A stretch of DNA of 6,637 bases from Candidatus Omnitrophota bacterium (GCA_025453435.1 JALOQI010000047.1:1-6637); one strand, 5' to 3'. Shown: positions 1 to 6,606, counted from the stretch's first letter. Numbers and translations: made by a program. The notes: generated from the sequence alone by a model not told the origin.

Positions 1-177
1 TTTAAATTATATACGATTTCATACAGAAGCGTGGGCATATTCCACGAGCATGTGGTCAATAAGATCCTGGAAGATTTTGTCGCAGCGACAAAACCCAAAT
101 GGGCCAGGATCACCGGGATCTTTAACAGCAGGGGCGGCATACAGACGACAGTAGCCGCACAATACAAATGCGATTAA
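1..177 (+). CDS. queF: NADPH-dependent 7-cyano-7-deazaguanine reductase, C-terminal part (5' truncated)
   Basis: This is the last 58 codons of a QueF-type reductase, read in frame from base 1 to the TAA at 175-177. The enzyme reduces the nitrile preQ0 to preQ1 in the cytoplasm, a late step of queuosine biosynthesis for tRNA wobble modification. The visible residues include the family's SYRSVGIFHEH stretch, whose FHE belongs to the substrate-binding region. They also include the C-terminal signature ITGIFNSRGGIQTTV, closely resembling the TG-FN-RGGI-T pattern at the end of QueF proteins. The catalytic cysteine and aspartate lie upstream of the window and cannot be checked. The end of the gene overlaps the start of the next one by 10 bases, which suggests co-transcription and possibly translational coupling. 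The family assignment is secure for a fragment. Whether it is the short (YkvM-like) or long form cannot be seen. Confidence 0.9.
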   Translation, partial: FKLYTISYRSVGIFHEHVVNKILEDFVAATKPKWARITGIFNSRGGIQTTVAAQYKCD

Positions 178-989
178 TAAAAGCTCAAAAAATAAGCGAT
201 GCGGTCGCAGACCTGTGTTTGAAAGCGAATTTCAAGCTCAGGCCCGATGTTCTGGCGGGCCTGAAGGCCGCGTATGAGCGTGAGACTAACCGGCGGGCCA
301 AGACTCTTATCAAGGCTATCCTGGATAATGCCGCTATCGCCGCAAAGGAGAAAGTGGCTATCTGCCAGGACACCGGACTGCCGTGTGTTTTTCTAGAGAT
401 AGGCCAGGATGTCCATGTCAGCGGAAATATAAACCAGGCTGTATTTAAGGGCATAAAGAATGGATATCGAAAAGGATACTTCCGCGAATCTATAGTCAGG
501 GATCCTGTCGGCCGCGGCGCATCAGGTTATACCCCTGGTATCATATATATTGATATAGTAAAGGGGAATAAGATCAAGATATCTGTATTGCCCAAGGGTT
601 TTGGCAGCGAGAACAAAAGCCAGCTGAAGATGTTCAACCCTACGGCAAGCGTCAAGGATATTAAAAAATTTATTGTGGACGCAGTGAAGATTGCGGGCCC
701 TGACGCATGCCCGCCTTACGTTGTCGGCGTCGGAATAGGAGGCACTGCCGATCACGCGTGCCTCCTTGCAAAAAAAGCCCTCCTGAAAAAGATCGGTCAT
801 CCGCAGACTGCCTTTGAGAAAGATCTTCTAAAGACCATTAACAAATTGAACATAGGGCCGATGGGGCTGGGAGGCAAGACGACAGCTCTGGCGGTCAAGA
901 TCGAGGAGCACCCGACACATATTGCAGGCATGCCGGTAGCGGTGAATATCAGCTGCCATGCGACCCGCAGCGCATCTGCGGTCATTTAA
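168..989 (+). CDS. class I fumarate hydratase, alpha subunit (N-terminal domain of the Fe-S hydro-lyase)
   Basis: This 273-residue protein matches the alpha subunit of two-subunit, oxygen-sensitive fumarases, which interconvert fumarate and malate in the TCA cycle. The related TtdA subunit of L-tartrate dehydratase has the same fold. Three cysteines sit in the contexts expected of the [4Fe-4S] cluster ligands: C66 in ICQDTGLP, C181 in GPDACPPYVVGVGIGGT and C263 in ISCHATR. The QDTG motif (67-70), the RDP motif (111-113) and PKGFGSENKS (142-151) are also typical. Length is normal and the N-terminus (MRLIKAQKISDAVADLC) fits the family, so the ATG at 168 is preferred. No Shine-Dalgarno is visible and the gene overlaps queF by 10 bases, so translation is probably coupled. 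The beta subunit follows after 5 bases. Fumarase is favoured over tartrate dehydratase because it is the commoner function of this arrangement, but sequence alone does not settle it. Confidence 0.9.
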   Translation: MRLIKAQKISDAVADLCLKANFKLRPDVLAGLKAAYERETNRRAKTLIKAILDNAAIAAKEKVAICQDTGLPCVFLEIGQDVHVSGNINQAVFKGIKNGYRKGYFRESIVRDPVGRGASGYTPGIIYIDIVKGNKIKISVLPKGFGSENKSQLKMFNPTASVKDIKKFIVDAVKIAGPDACPPYVVGVGIGGTADHACLLAKKALLKKIGHPQTAFEKDLLKTINKLNIGPMGLGGKTTALAVKIEEHPTHIAGMPVAVNISCHATRSASAVI

Positions 990-994
990 TCGTT

Positions 995-1387
995 ATGAAG
1001 ATAATCCGAACTCCGTTAACCCGGGAAGCAGTATCGGCGCTCAAAGCGGGCGATGACGTGCTTTTGAGCGGGGTGATCTATACCGCGCGCGATCAGGCGC
1101 ACGCCAGGCTCGTAGAAGCTGTCAGGCACGGCAGAAAATTGCCCGTAGATCTCGCAGGCCGGATCATATATTTTTGCGGCCCTACGAGAACTCCCCCCGG
1201 AAAACCTATCGGCTCAAGCGGGCCGACGACAAGTAAGCGCATGGACCAGTTCAGCCCGATACTGCTCAAAGCCGGCCTGGCCGGCATGATAGGCAAGGGC
1301 AGCAGGTCCGAAACTGTAATAGATGCTATAAGGAAATACCGCGGGATATATTTTCTCGCGTATGCGGGCTGCGGTGCTACAGTATAA
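995..1387 (+). CDS. class I fumarate hydratase, beta subunit, C-terminally truncated
   Basis: This 130-residue product is the partner (TtdB/FumA C-terminal domain type) of the alpha subunit just upstream. Family members are usually about 180-190 residues, so some 50-60 residues are missing at the C-terminus. Present are the TARDQAHAR motif (30-38), CGPTRTPPGKPIGSSGPTTS (61-80), KRMD (81-84) and MIGKG (98-102). From the class I fumarase family, R32, a threonine of GPTTS, R82 and K101 correspond to substrate-binding or catalytic positions, so the active-site part appears complete. After YFLAYAGCGA, where homologues continue with a helix and a conserved tail, the frame reads only T-V and stops. 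No tail-like sequence is visible in any + frame beyond the stop. The histidine kinase gene starts 26 bases before the stop. This could be a natural deletion, a shortened but working subunit, or an assembly error. No Shine-Dalgarno is evident, so translation is probably coupled to the alpha gene. Confidence 0.8.
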   Translation: MKIIRTPLTREAVSALKAGDDVLLSGVIYTARDQAHARLVEAVRHGRKLPVDLAGRIIYFCGPTRTPPGKPIGSSGPTTSKRMDQFSPILLKAGLAGMIGKGSRSETVIDAIRKYRGIYFLAYAGCGATV

Positions 1388-3275
1388 GCTCGTCAATCTG
1401 CTTTTGCTGACTTCGACTTTGCCGCTTGTGATAGTGGGAACGATCACCGTTGTTTTTTTAAGCCGCATCGCAGTATACGAAGCGCGCCACCGCATAACTA
1501 ATAACTTAGCTCTTGCCATGAGCGTCTATGAAAGCGCAAGGCAAAACCTCAAATACGTCACGCGCGACCAGAACAGGCGCGTTTCAACGCTTATCATGGA
1601 AGACCAGTTCGACCTTTTGCGCAACGAATACGCCAAGGTGGTCGAACATAATAAACTGGACTTTTTTGTTATAACCGATGAGGGAGGCACGGTAATAGTG
1701 TCTATGCGCGATCCTTCGCTGGAAGGGTATAATTTCAGCAGGGACCTTCTTATACGCAGGGCTATGAGGAATCAGGTGTCTGTGGGCACTGAAATAATGC
1801 CCGAGCCGGAACTCGCAAAATTCGGATTGTTTAAAAAAGCCAAGATCGAAGGCACCGCGCCGGCCCAAGGCCTGATCATCAGGACCACCCAGCCGCTTAT
1901 CAATACAAATGAGATAATAATCGGCACGATAACTGCCGGGTATCTTCTGAATAACAACCCGGGATTCATAATAAATAAAATAACCGAAGGCACTGACCTT
2001 GTCGCAAGCATATTCCTGGGGGATATAAGAATAGCGTCGAACGTGCCGGGCGGCCCGAATGCTGCAGTCCTTGGCTCCAGGCTTCCCGAAAGCGTATCGA
2101 AGCGTATCCTGAAGGATAAAGAAACTTATATCGGCAGGCTTAAGGTAGCCGATCGGCTGTATCTGGCGGGCTATGCTCCGATATTGGACATACAGGATAA
2201 TCCCATAGGCATTCTTGGCATAGGTATCCCGGATAAAAATGTGTTCGGCCTCCGGGACAGGCTTATGTATTTTTTTATCCTTGCCGTTATCCTGTCAATC
2301 ATGCTGTCATTGGTGTTCGGGCTGTGGAGCGGCGGCCATATAGTGCGCTCGGTCAGGAAACTGCGCGACGGCATTGCGGCTTTCGGTAAAGGTGACTTGA
2401 ATCATCGCATAATAGATATTCATTCGGGAGACGAGATAGAAGGCCTGGCTGATTTTTTCAACCAGACGATGCTTCAGCTGCAGTTGACTAGGAACGAGCT
2501 CGAGCAATGTTCCAGGAAAGTCACTCATCTTACCGACGAAGTCTCGCGCTCCTCAGCCCAGCTGGCAGAGGTGCATAAACAGCTTCTGGAATATGAAAGA
2601 ATGGCCGCTATGGGCAGGATGGCCACTGTCATAAATCACGAATTGCGCAATATCTTCGCCGAGATCCAGGCCTGCATTGCTCCGCTGAAGGCAGGAATAG
2701 ATAAAAATATGCCTGAGGCGCAACAGGGCGCCGAGGATATAGAAAAAGGCCTCGCATACGCAAACGATGTCCTTAACAATGTTTTGAGATTGAGCTATCC
2801 AAAGAGGCTTATGCTCATCGATTTGGAGATAAATGTGCTGATCTCCGAGCTTTTGAAGAATCAGGCCCTGCGGGACAGCCTCAAGGAAAACAGGATAAAA
2901 CTGGTGACACGCGTTGAGCCGGGCATGCCTTCGGTACAAGCCGACGGCATGCAGATGCGCGAGGTTCTTTCGATACTCGTAACTAATGCCGCGCAGGCAA
3001 TGCCGGACGGCGGAACCCTGACCATCTGGGCGAGAAAGGAAAAGGAAAGTATCATTATTAGCGTGACCGATACCGGAAGCGGTATACCGGCGAATGTCCT
3101 TGAAAATCTTTTTACGCCTTTCTTTACCACGAAACACAGAGGCCTGGGCCTCGGCCTGTGCATATCGAAAGAAATAGTAAAGGCTCATCACGGGACGCTG
3201 GATGTGGAAACTCAAGAGGGCAAAGGGTCCACTTTTTCCATACGGCTGCCTGTCAGAAGAGCAGATAATAAATAG
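1362..3275 (+). CDS. membrane-bound sensor histidine kinase (extracytoplasmic sensor, HAMP, HisKA, HATPase)
   Basis: This 637-residue kinase has a clear domain order. A transmembrane helix at about 11-34 is followed by a predicted extracytoplasmic region at 36-300. That region looks Cache-like (FFVITDEGGTVIVSM near 101-115, then GILGIGIP near 283-290). A second transmembrane helix lies at 301-322, HAMP at about 323-375 and a linker likely to be coiled coil at 375-415. The phosphoacceptor H-box INHELRNIF has H426. The HATPase domain carries the N-box (TNAAQAM, N542), G1 (DTGSGIP, 570-576), F-box (FTPFF, 584-588) and G2 (GLGLGL, 594-599), so it looks catalytically competent. The H-box has isoleucine where proline usually follows RN. 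The likely partner is the receiver-GGDEF protein 13 bases downstream. ATG 1362 lies inside the truncated fumarase beta gene and lacks a convincing ribosome-binding site. GTG 1374 is an alternative start. The ligand cannot be inferred. Confidence 0.9.
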   Translation: MRAAVLQYKLVNLLLLTSTLPLVIVGTITVVFLSRIAVYEARHRITNNLALAMSVYESARQNLKYVTRDQNRRVSTLIMEDQFDLLRNEYAKVVEHNKLDFFVITDEGGTVIVSMRDPSLEGYNFSRDLLIRRAMRNQVSVGTEIMPEPELAKFGLFKKAKIEGTAPAQGLIIRTTQPLINTNEIIIGTITAGYLLNNNPGFIINKITEGTDLVASIFLGDIRIASNVPGGPNAAVLGSRLPESVSKRILKDKETYIGRLKVADRLYLAGYAPILDIQDNPIGILGIGIPDKNVFGLRDRLMYFFILAVILSIMLSLVFGLWSGGHIVRSVRKLRDGIAAFGKGDLNHRIIDIHSGDEIEGLADFFNQTMLQLQLTRNELEQCSRKVTHLTDEVSRSSAQLAEVHKQLLEYERMAAMGRMATVINHELRNIFAEIQACIAPLKAGIDKNMPEAQQGAEDIEKGLAYANDVLNNVLRLSYPKRLMLIDLEINVLISELLKNQALRDSLKENRIKLVTRVEPGMPSVQADGMQMREVLSILVTNAAQAMPDGGTLTIWARKEKESIIISVTDTGSGIPANVLENLFTPFFTTKHRGLGLGLCISKEIVKAHHGTLDVETQEGKGSTFSIRLPVRRADNK

Positions 3276-3278
3276 CCC

Positions 3279-3282
3279 GGAG
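3279..3282 (+). promoter_or_regulatory. ribosome-binding site of the GGDEF response regulator
   Basis: GGAG lies 6 bases before the ATG at 3289 and just after the kinase stop. It decides the start: the longer open frame from 3202 would overlap the kinase by 74 bases and would add 29 residues that do not resemble a receiver domain. Confidence 0.7.
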
Positions 3283-3288
3283 CGTTTT

Positions 3289-4707
3289 ATGCCTTTAGAC
3301 AAACACAGCGTGATGGTGGTTGAAGACGACAAGCTGTTATGCCAGCATTTAAAAGCCGGCTTGAGCGAGGAAGGATACGCCGTAACTACGGTCAATAAAG
3401 GCTCTGATGCGGTAGAACAGTTCAAGCATAAGTTTTTTAACGCGGTTGTAGTGGATCTGGTCCTGCCCGATATCCAGGGGATCGAGCTCATACGTTCCAT
3501 CAGCCATAAATATCCCGAGGTGTGTTTTATAATTTCAACCGGATACGCCACGGTTTCGTCGGCGATCGAAGCCCTTAAGGTTGGGGCATACGATTACATC
3601 ATAAAACCCTACGATATAGAACATCTCAAGCTGGTTATAAAAAGAGGCCTTGAAAAGCACACACTTATAATGCGCAACCGCGAGCTTCTGGAGCGCCTCG
3701 AGAAAGAAAAGCTCAAACTTGAGATAATAATGGACGCTTACACCAAGATGTCCGCTATCTACCGGCTCGAGGACCTGGCTGATTTTGTCGCGGACAAAGC
3801 GATACAGATAGTCGAGGCCGAGAAATCCTCTCTGTTGTTCCTGGATGAAGCTGCCAACGAGCTTGTATTGAAAGGCTCGCGCGGCATAAGCCGCGAACGC
3901 GCGTCATGGCGGGTAAAGGTGGGGGATCTGATCTCCGGATGGGTCGCTAAAGAAGGAGAGGCTTTATTAGTCACCGATATAGATACCGATCCGAGGTTTA
4001 AAGTGCACTCAAGGGCGGACCAGTATAAGTCCAAATCGTTTATTTCCCTGCCTCTTAAGATAGATACTCAGGTCATAGGCGTTATGAACGTGACGGATAA
4101 ATTGTCCGAGATGAAAATATTCACCGAGGCTGACCTGAGATATCTTTCTTTGCTTGCGCATCAGACAGTGGCGCAGGTGGAGAATATACGTTTATGCGAA
4201 ACACTCGGGTCTCTTGCGATAACGGATTCTCTGACCGGTGTATTCAATCACAGGTATTTCCAGGAACAGCTGACAGTCGAAATAATGAGGGCCGAGCGCT
4301 ACAAGCATACATTGAGCCTTATCATATTCGACATAGACCATTTCAAATCTTACAACGATAAATTCGGCCATCTTCAGGGAGACAGGGTATTGAAGCATAT
4401 TTCTTCGGTCATCAAGGACAATGTGCGTCAGGTGGATATCATCTGCAGGTACGGCGGAGACGAATTTGTGGTCATATTGCCCTATACCGACGCGAAGGGC
4501 GCGGCCGCGGCGGCCGATAAGATCAGAAAATCAGTGGGCAAGATGGAGCTGGAGAACAAGGATGTGCGCAAAGAGATCGCTCTGTCGCTGAGCGGCGGAA
4601 TCACAACTTACCGCCAGGGCATGAAAAAAGACGAGTTGATCGCAGTGGCCGATCAGGCATTGTATAAAGCAAAGGCTGACGGCAAGAACAGGGTTTGCAT
4701 AAAATAA
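3289..4707 (+). CDS. response regulator diguanylate cyclase (REC-GAF-GGDEF)
   Basis: This 472-residue cytoplasmic protein is predicted to make c-di-GMP from two GTP. The REC domain (about 7-122) has the acidic pocket E12-D13-D14, phosphoacceptor D56 in VVVDLVLPD, T84 and K106, so it should be phosphorylatable. A helical linker (125-150, rich in Glu, Lys and Leu) leads to a GAF domain at about 150-300. The GGDEF domain (about 305-472) has the signature RYGGDEF, with GGDEF at 389-393. An upstream RQVD (380-383) lies five residues before it, the position of the RxxD inhibitory site, so product feedback inhibition is likely. The D350/N356/D365 region (FDIDHFKSYND...GD) also matches active cyclases. 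Gene order makes the upstream histidine kinase the probable phosphodonor. The GAF ligand is unknown. The start at 3289 is supported by GGAG at 3279-3282 and by the receiver domain beginning there. Confidence 0.93.
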   Translation: MPLDKHSVMVVEDDKLLCQHLKAGLSEEGYAVTTVNKGSDAVEQFKHKFFNAVVVDLVLPDIQGIELIRSISHKYPEVCFIISTGYATVSSAIEALKVGAYDYIIKPYDIEHLKLVIKRGLEKHTLIMRNRELLERLEKEKLKLEIIMDAYTKMSAIYRLEDLADFVADKAIQIVEAEKSSLLFLDEAANELVLKGSRGISRERASWRVKVGDLISGWVAKEGEALLVTDIDTDPRFKVHSRADQYKSKSFISLPLKIDTQVIGVMNVTDKLSEMKIFTEADLRYLSLLAHQTVAQVENIRLCETLGSLAITDSLTGVFNHRYFQEQLTVEIMRAERYKHTLSLIIFDIDHFKSYNDKFGHLQGDRVLKHISSVIKDNVRQVDIICRYGGDEFVVILPYTDAKGAAAAADKIRKSVGKMELENKDVRKEIALSLSGGITTYRQGMKKDELIAVADQALYKAKADGKNRVCIK

Positions 4708-4725
4708 AAACAGAAAGGATCCACG

Positions 4726-5439
4726 ATGCCAAGGATAGACGGCAGGCAGCCGGACGAGCTTAGAAAGGTCACAATAACACGAAATTACCTCAAGTTCGCA
4801 GAGGGTTCATGTCTTATAGAGCTGGGCAATACCAAAGTCATCTGCAGCGCTTCAGTCGAAGAGTCAGTGCCGCCATTTTTAAAAAATTCAGGAAAAGGCT
4901 GGGTCACTGCGGAATACGGGATGCTTCCCCGGTCCTGCAAAACGCGCATCCAGCGCAACAAAGATTCAGGCAGGACATACGAGATCCAGCGGCTCGTAGG
5001 CAGGTCGCTCCGGGCAGTTACGGATATGGATAAGATAGGAGAGCGTACCGTATGGCTTGATTGCGACGTCCTGCAGGGCGACGGCGGCACAAGGACCGCT
5101 TCGATCACAGGCGCGTTCATAGCCCTTGTGGATGCGCTCAATAAAATTAAAAAAGACGGCATGATATCGGGCATACCGGTAAGGGAATTCGTTGCTGCGA
5201 CGAGCGTGGGAATTGTCAACGGTGCTATGATGCTCGACCTTGCATATGAAGAAGATTCCCGCGCCGACGTGGACATGAACGTCGTTATGACCTCGGCCGG
5301 AGAATTCATCGAGATCCAGGGCACTGCCGAGCGCATGGCTTTCAATAAAAACGAGATGACAGGAATGCTTTCATTCGCGCAGGCAGGCATAGAGCAGTTG
5401 ATCGGCCTCCAGAGGCAGCAGCTCAAAGGCATCCTTTAA
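4726..5439 (+). CDS. rph: ribonuclease PH
   Basis: This 237-residue protein is a full-length RNase PH, a phosphorolytic 3'-5' exoribonuclease that trims the 3' ends of tRNA precursors and other RNAs, normally as a hexameric ring. It begins [21 protein letters not shown], a classic family N-terminus. It has AEYGMLPRS (63-70), [18 protein letters not shown] (81-98) and the signature [18 protein letters not shown] (113-130). R83 and R123 lie in the expected phosphate-binding contexts. D177 and D183 in [12 protein letters not shown] match the catalytic acidic pair, so the enzyme looks active. The start is fixed by AAAGGA at 4714-4719, 6 bases before the ATG. The gene begins 18 bases after the GGDEF gene, with no visible terminator between them. 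The pyrophosphatase gene follows after 3 bases. The rph-rdgB neighbourhood recurs in several bacterial groups. Confidence 0.97.
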   Translation: MPRIDGRQPDELRKVTITRNYLKFAEGSCLIELGNTKVICSASVEESVPPFLKNSGKGWVTAEYGMLPRSCKTRIQRNKDSGRTYEIQRLVGRSLRAVTDMDKIGERTVWLDCDVLQGDGGTRTASITGAFIALVDALNKIKKDGMISGIPVREFVAATSVGIVNGAMMLDLAYEEDSRADVDMNVVMTSAGEFIEIQGTAERMAFNKNEMTGMLSFAQAGIEQLIGLQRQQLKGIL

Positions 5440-5442
5440 CGC

Positions 5443-6057
5443 ATGCGGCCTGAACTCATCGTTGCCACAAAAAACAGGAAGAAACTCGGGGAAATAAAAC
5501 ATATCCTCAAAGATCTCCGCTTTACTATTCATTCCCTGGCTGATTTCCCAAAAACCCCGCGCATAGTAGAGAACGGTTCGACATTTGCCGAAAATGCGGC
5601 AAAAAAAGCCGTCGCAGGCGGCCGTTTCTACAAAAAGCTTTGCATGGGCGAAGATTCAGGCCTTTGCGTCAGAGAGTTGAACGGAGCTCCGGGCGTTCGT
5701 TCGGCGCGTTTCAGCGGCAAAGACAAGAGCGACGAAAAAAACAATCTCAAACTTCTGGGGTTTTTAGAGGGCCTTCCCATGAAAAGGCGCAAAGCGTATT
5801 ACGCCTGCGCTGTAGCTTTGGCTGACGCAAGCGGCCTTATAGGTGTGGTCGAGGGCCGGTGCAGCGGTGTTATCGCGTACGAGCCTGCCGGAAAATTCGG
5901 ATTCGGTTACGATCCTTTGTTCCTTATCCCCGAATACGGCAAGACATTCGGCCAGCTCGGGGCAAAGATAAAGCACGCCAGGTCCCACAGATACCGGGCT
6001 TTAAAGAAATTCCGCGCTCTTCTTGAGAAATATATTGAGAAGACCCGCGTTCGTTGA
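5443..6057 (+). CDS. rdgB: XTP/dITP pyrophosphatase (non-canonical purine NTPase, HAM1/RdgB family)
   Basis: This 204-residue protein has the usual length for the family. It hydrolyses dITP, XTP and ITP to monophosphates, which keeps deaminated purines out of DNA and RNA. Visible motifs are VATKNRKKLGEIK (7-19, the substrate-binding T-x-N-x-x-K), the ENAAKKA segment (50-56) and GEDSGLCVRELNGAPGVRSARFSG (69-92), in which D71 is the expected catalytic base. Further on are GFGYDPLF (153-160) and SHRYRAL (181-187), the purine-binding and closing motifs. All key residues appear present. The ATG lies 3 bases after the rph stop, and a weak AAAGG sits about 14 bases upstream, so translation is probably coupled to rph. 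The last 23 bases of the gene contain the -35 box and most of the spacer of a probable promoter for the next gene. Confidence 0.96.
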   Translation: MRPELIVATKNRKKLGEIKHILKDLRFTIHSLADFPKTPRIVENGSTFAENAAKKAVAGGRFYKKLCMGEDSGLCVRELNGAPGVRSARFSGKDKSDEKNNLKLLGFLEGLPMKRRKAYYACAVALADASGLIGVVEGRCSGVIAYEPAGKFGFGYDPLFLIPEYGKTFGQLGAKIKHARSHRYRALKKFRALLEKYIEKTRVR

Positions 6058-6063
6058 TATAAT
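6035..6063 (+). promoter_or_regulatory. sigma70-type promoter for the TPR gene
   Basis: TTGAGA at 6035-6040 matches five of six bases of the -35 consensus. After exactly 17 bases comes a perfect TATAAT at 6058-6063, starting right after the rdgB stop codon. The expected start of transcription is near 6070, giving a leader of about 40 bases before the TPR start. It is the best promoter-like sequence I noticed in the window. Activity is inferred, not shown. Confidence 0.65.
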
Positions 6064-6097
6064 CTAAGGTCACAGCGTTAATTAAACGGTCAATAAA

Positions 6098-6104
6098 AAG
6101 GAGG
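6098..6104 (+). promoter_or_regulatory. strong ribosome-binding site before a GTG start
   Basis: AAGGAGG is a perfect Shine-Dalgarno core placed 5 bases before the GTG at 6110. It supports that non-ATG start and suggests efficient translation of the TPR protein. Confidence 0.8.
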
Positions 6105-6109
6105 GCACG

Positions 6110-6550
6110 GTGATCGCCAGAAAAGTGATAGGGGTTGCTGCAGCGATATTTCTTTTTGCCGGTGTCTCTTACGCCGGGAAGCTGGCGCAGGAAGAAGGCC
6201 TCAACTATTACAACGAAGGAGTGCTTGCTCAGAAATCCGGCGGTCTTGATTCAGCGATAGTTGCATATCAGAAGGCAATGGTGATCGGCATGGAGGTCGC
6301 CAGCTACCGGAAATTCATTTTCAATAACGTCGGCGTCATATATGCTGCAAAAGGCCAGATGGAACAGGCTGAAAACATGTTCCTCGAGGCGCTCAAACTC
6401 GACCCTCAATACAAGCCTACGAATTTCAACCTCGCGGTTCTATATATGAAGCAGGGCCTTTGCAACAAGGCGATGGTTTATTTGACAAAAAGTTACAATA
6501 TCTCCGGCGAGTTCGTGATCGAGACGGAAAAAGCGCCTAAGCCCGAATGA
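6110..6550 (+). CDS. small exported TPR-repeat protein
   Basis: This 146-residue protein begins with a typical signal peptide: basic MIARK, then a hydrophobic core at 6-18. Probable signal peptidase I cleavage follows VSYA at residue 22, so the mature protein should be periplasmic or outside the inner membrane. No lipobox cysteine is present. The rest is made of about three TPR-like units: roughly 31-63 (NYYNEGVLAQKSGGLDSAIVAYQKA), 70-102 (FNNVGVIYAAKGQMEQAENMFLEALKLDP) and 104-132 (TNFNLAVLYMKQGLCNKAMVYLTKSY). The second is nearest the TPR consensus. TPRs bind other proteins, and the partner here is unknown. The tail (138-146, ETEKAPKPE) is charged and probably disordered. It has its own probable promoter and strong ribosome-binding site, so it may be expressed separately from the genes upstream. 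I do not recognise a specific named family. Confidence 0.85.
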   Translation: MIARKVIGVAAAIFLFAGVSYAGKLAQEEGLNYYNEGVLAQKSGGLDSAIVAYQKAMVIGMEVASYRKFIFNNVGVIYAAKGQMEQAENMFLEALKLDPQYKPTNFNLAVLYMKQGLCNKAMVYLTKSYNISGEFVIETEKAPKPE

Positions 6551-6551
6551 A

Positions 6552-6606
6552 TCCCACGGATGCAAGGAGCTTTCAGGAGAAAGCGAGTTGCGTATATCCG
6601 ATGGGA
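6552..6606 (+). other. nested 20-bp stem-loop after the TPR gene (structured RNA or 3'/5' UTR element)
   Basis: One base after the TPR stop codon the sequence can fold into a long interrupted hairpin. Pairing runs 6552-6556 with 6602-6606 (TCCCA/TGGGA), then 6557-6561 with 6596-6600 (CGGAT/ATCCG) across a single bulged A at 6601. Next, 6562-6565 pairs with 6588-6591 (GCAA/TTGC) across a four-base bulge. Last, 6569-6574 pairs with 6579-6584 (GCTTTC/GAAAGC), closed by the tetraloop AGGA. All 20 pairs are Watson-Crick. The 3x3 internal loop (GGA opposite GAG) could form tandem G-A pairs. No run of T follows, so it is not a standard intrinsic terminator. It could be an mRNA-stabilising 3' element, the leader of the next gene, or a short palindromic repeat. 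It does not match a riboswitch or SRP RNA motif that I recognise. Confidence 0.5.

Noticed and set aside
3202..3288. Upstream extension of the GGDEF regulator to the ATG at 3202.
   Set aside because: It would overlap the kinase by 74 bases and add 29 unrelated residues. The ATG at 3289 has a good ribosome-binding site and begins just before the receiver domain.
2553..3551. A 332-codon open frame on the - strand opposite the kinase and the start of the GGDEF gene.
   Set aside because: It crosses the boundary between two well-supported + strand genes, has no recognisable domain, and its residues look like an antisense reading of the kinase ATPase domain.
4498..4516. GC-rich run within the GGDEF gene.
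   Set aside because: It simply encodes a stretch of alanines in a helix of the cyclase domain.
4785..5432. A 215-codon open frame on the - strand opposite RNase PH.
   Set aside because: It lies wholly inside the unmistakable rph gene, is rich in Ser, Pro and Thr as antisense frames often are, and shows no family motif.
6068..6092. Direct repeat GGTCA (6068-6072 and 6088-6092), spaced by 20 bases around TTAATTAA in the TPR leader.
   Set aside because: Five-base repeats and an AT-rich 8-base palindrome are expected by chance at this scale, and nothing else supports an operator.
6552..6606. An intrinsic terminator or an SRP RNA.
   Set aside because: No T-run follows the stem, and the apical loop and internal loops do not match the GGAA-capped SRP helix 8.
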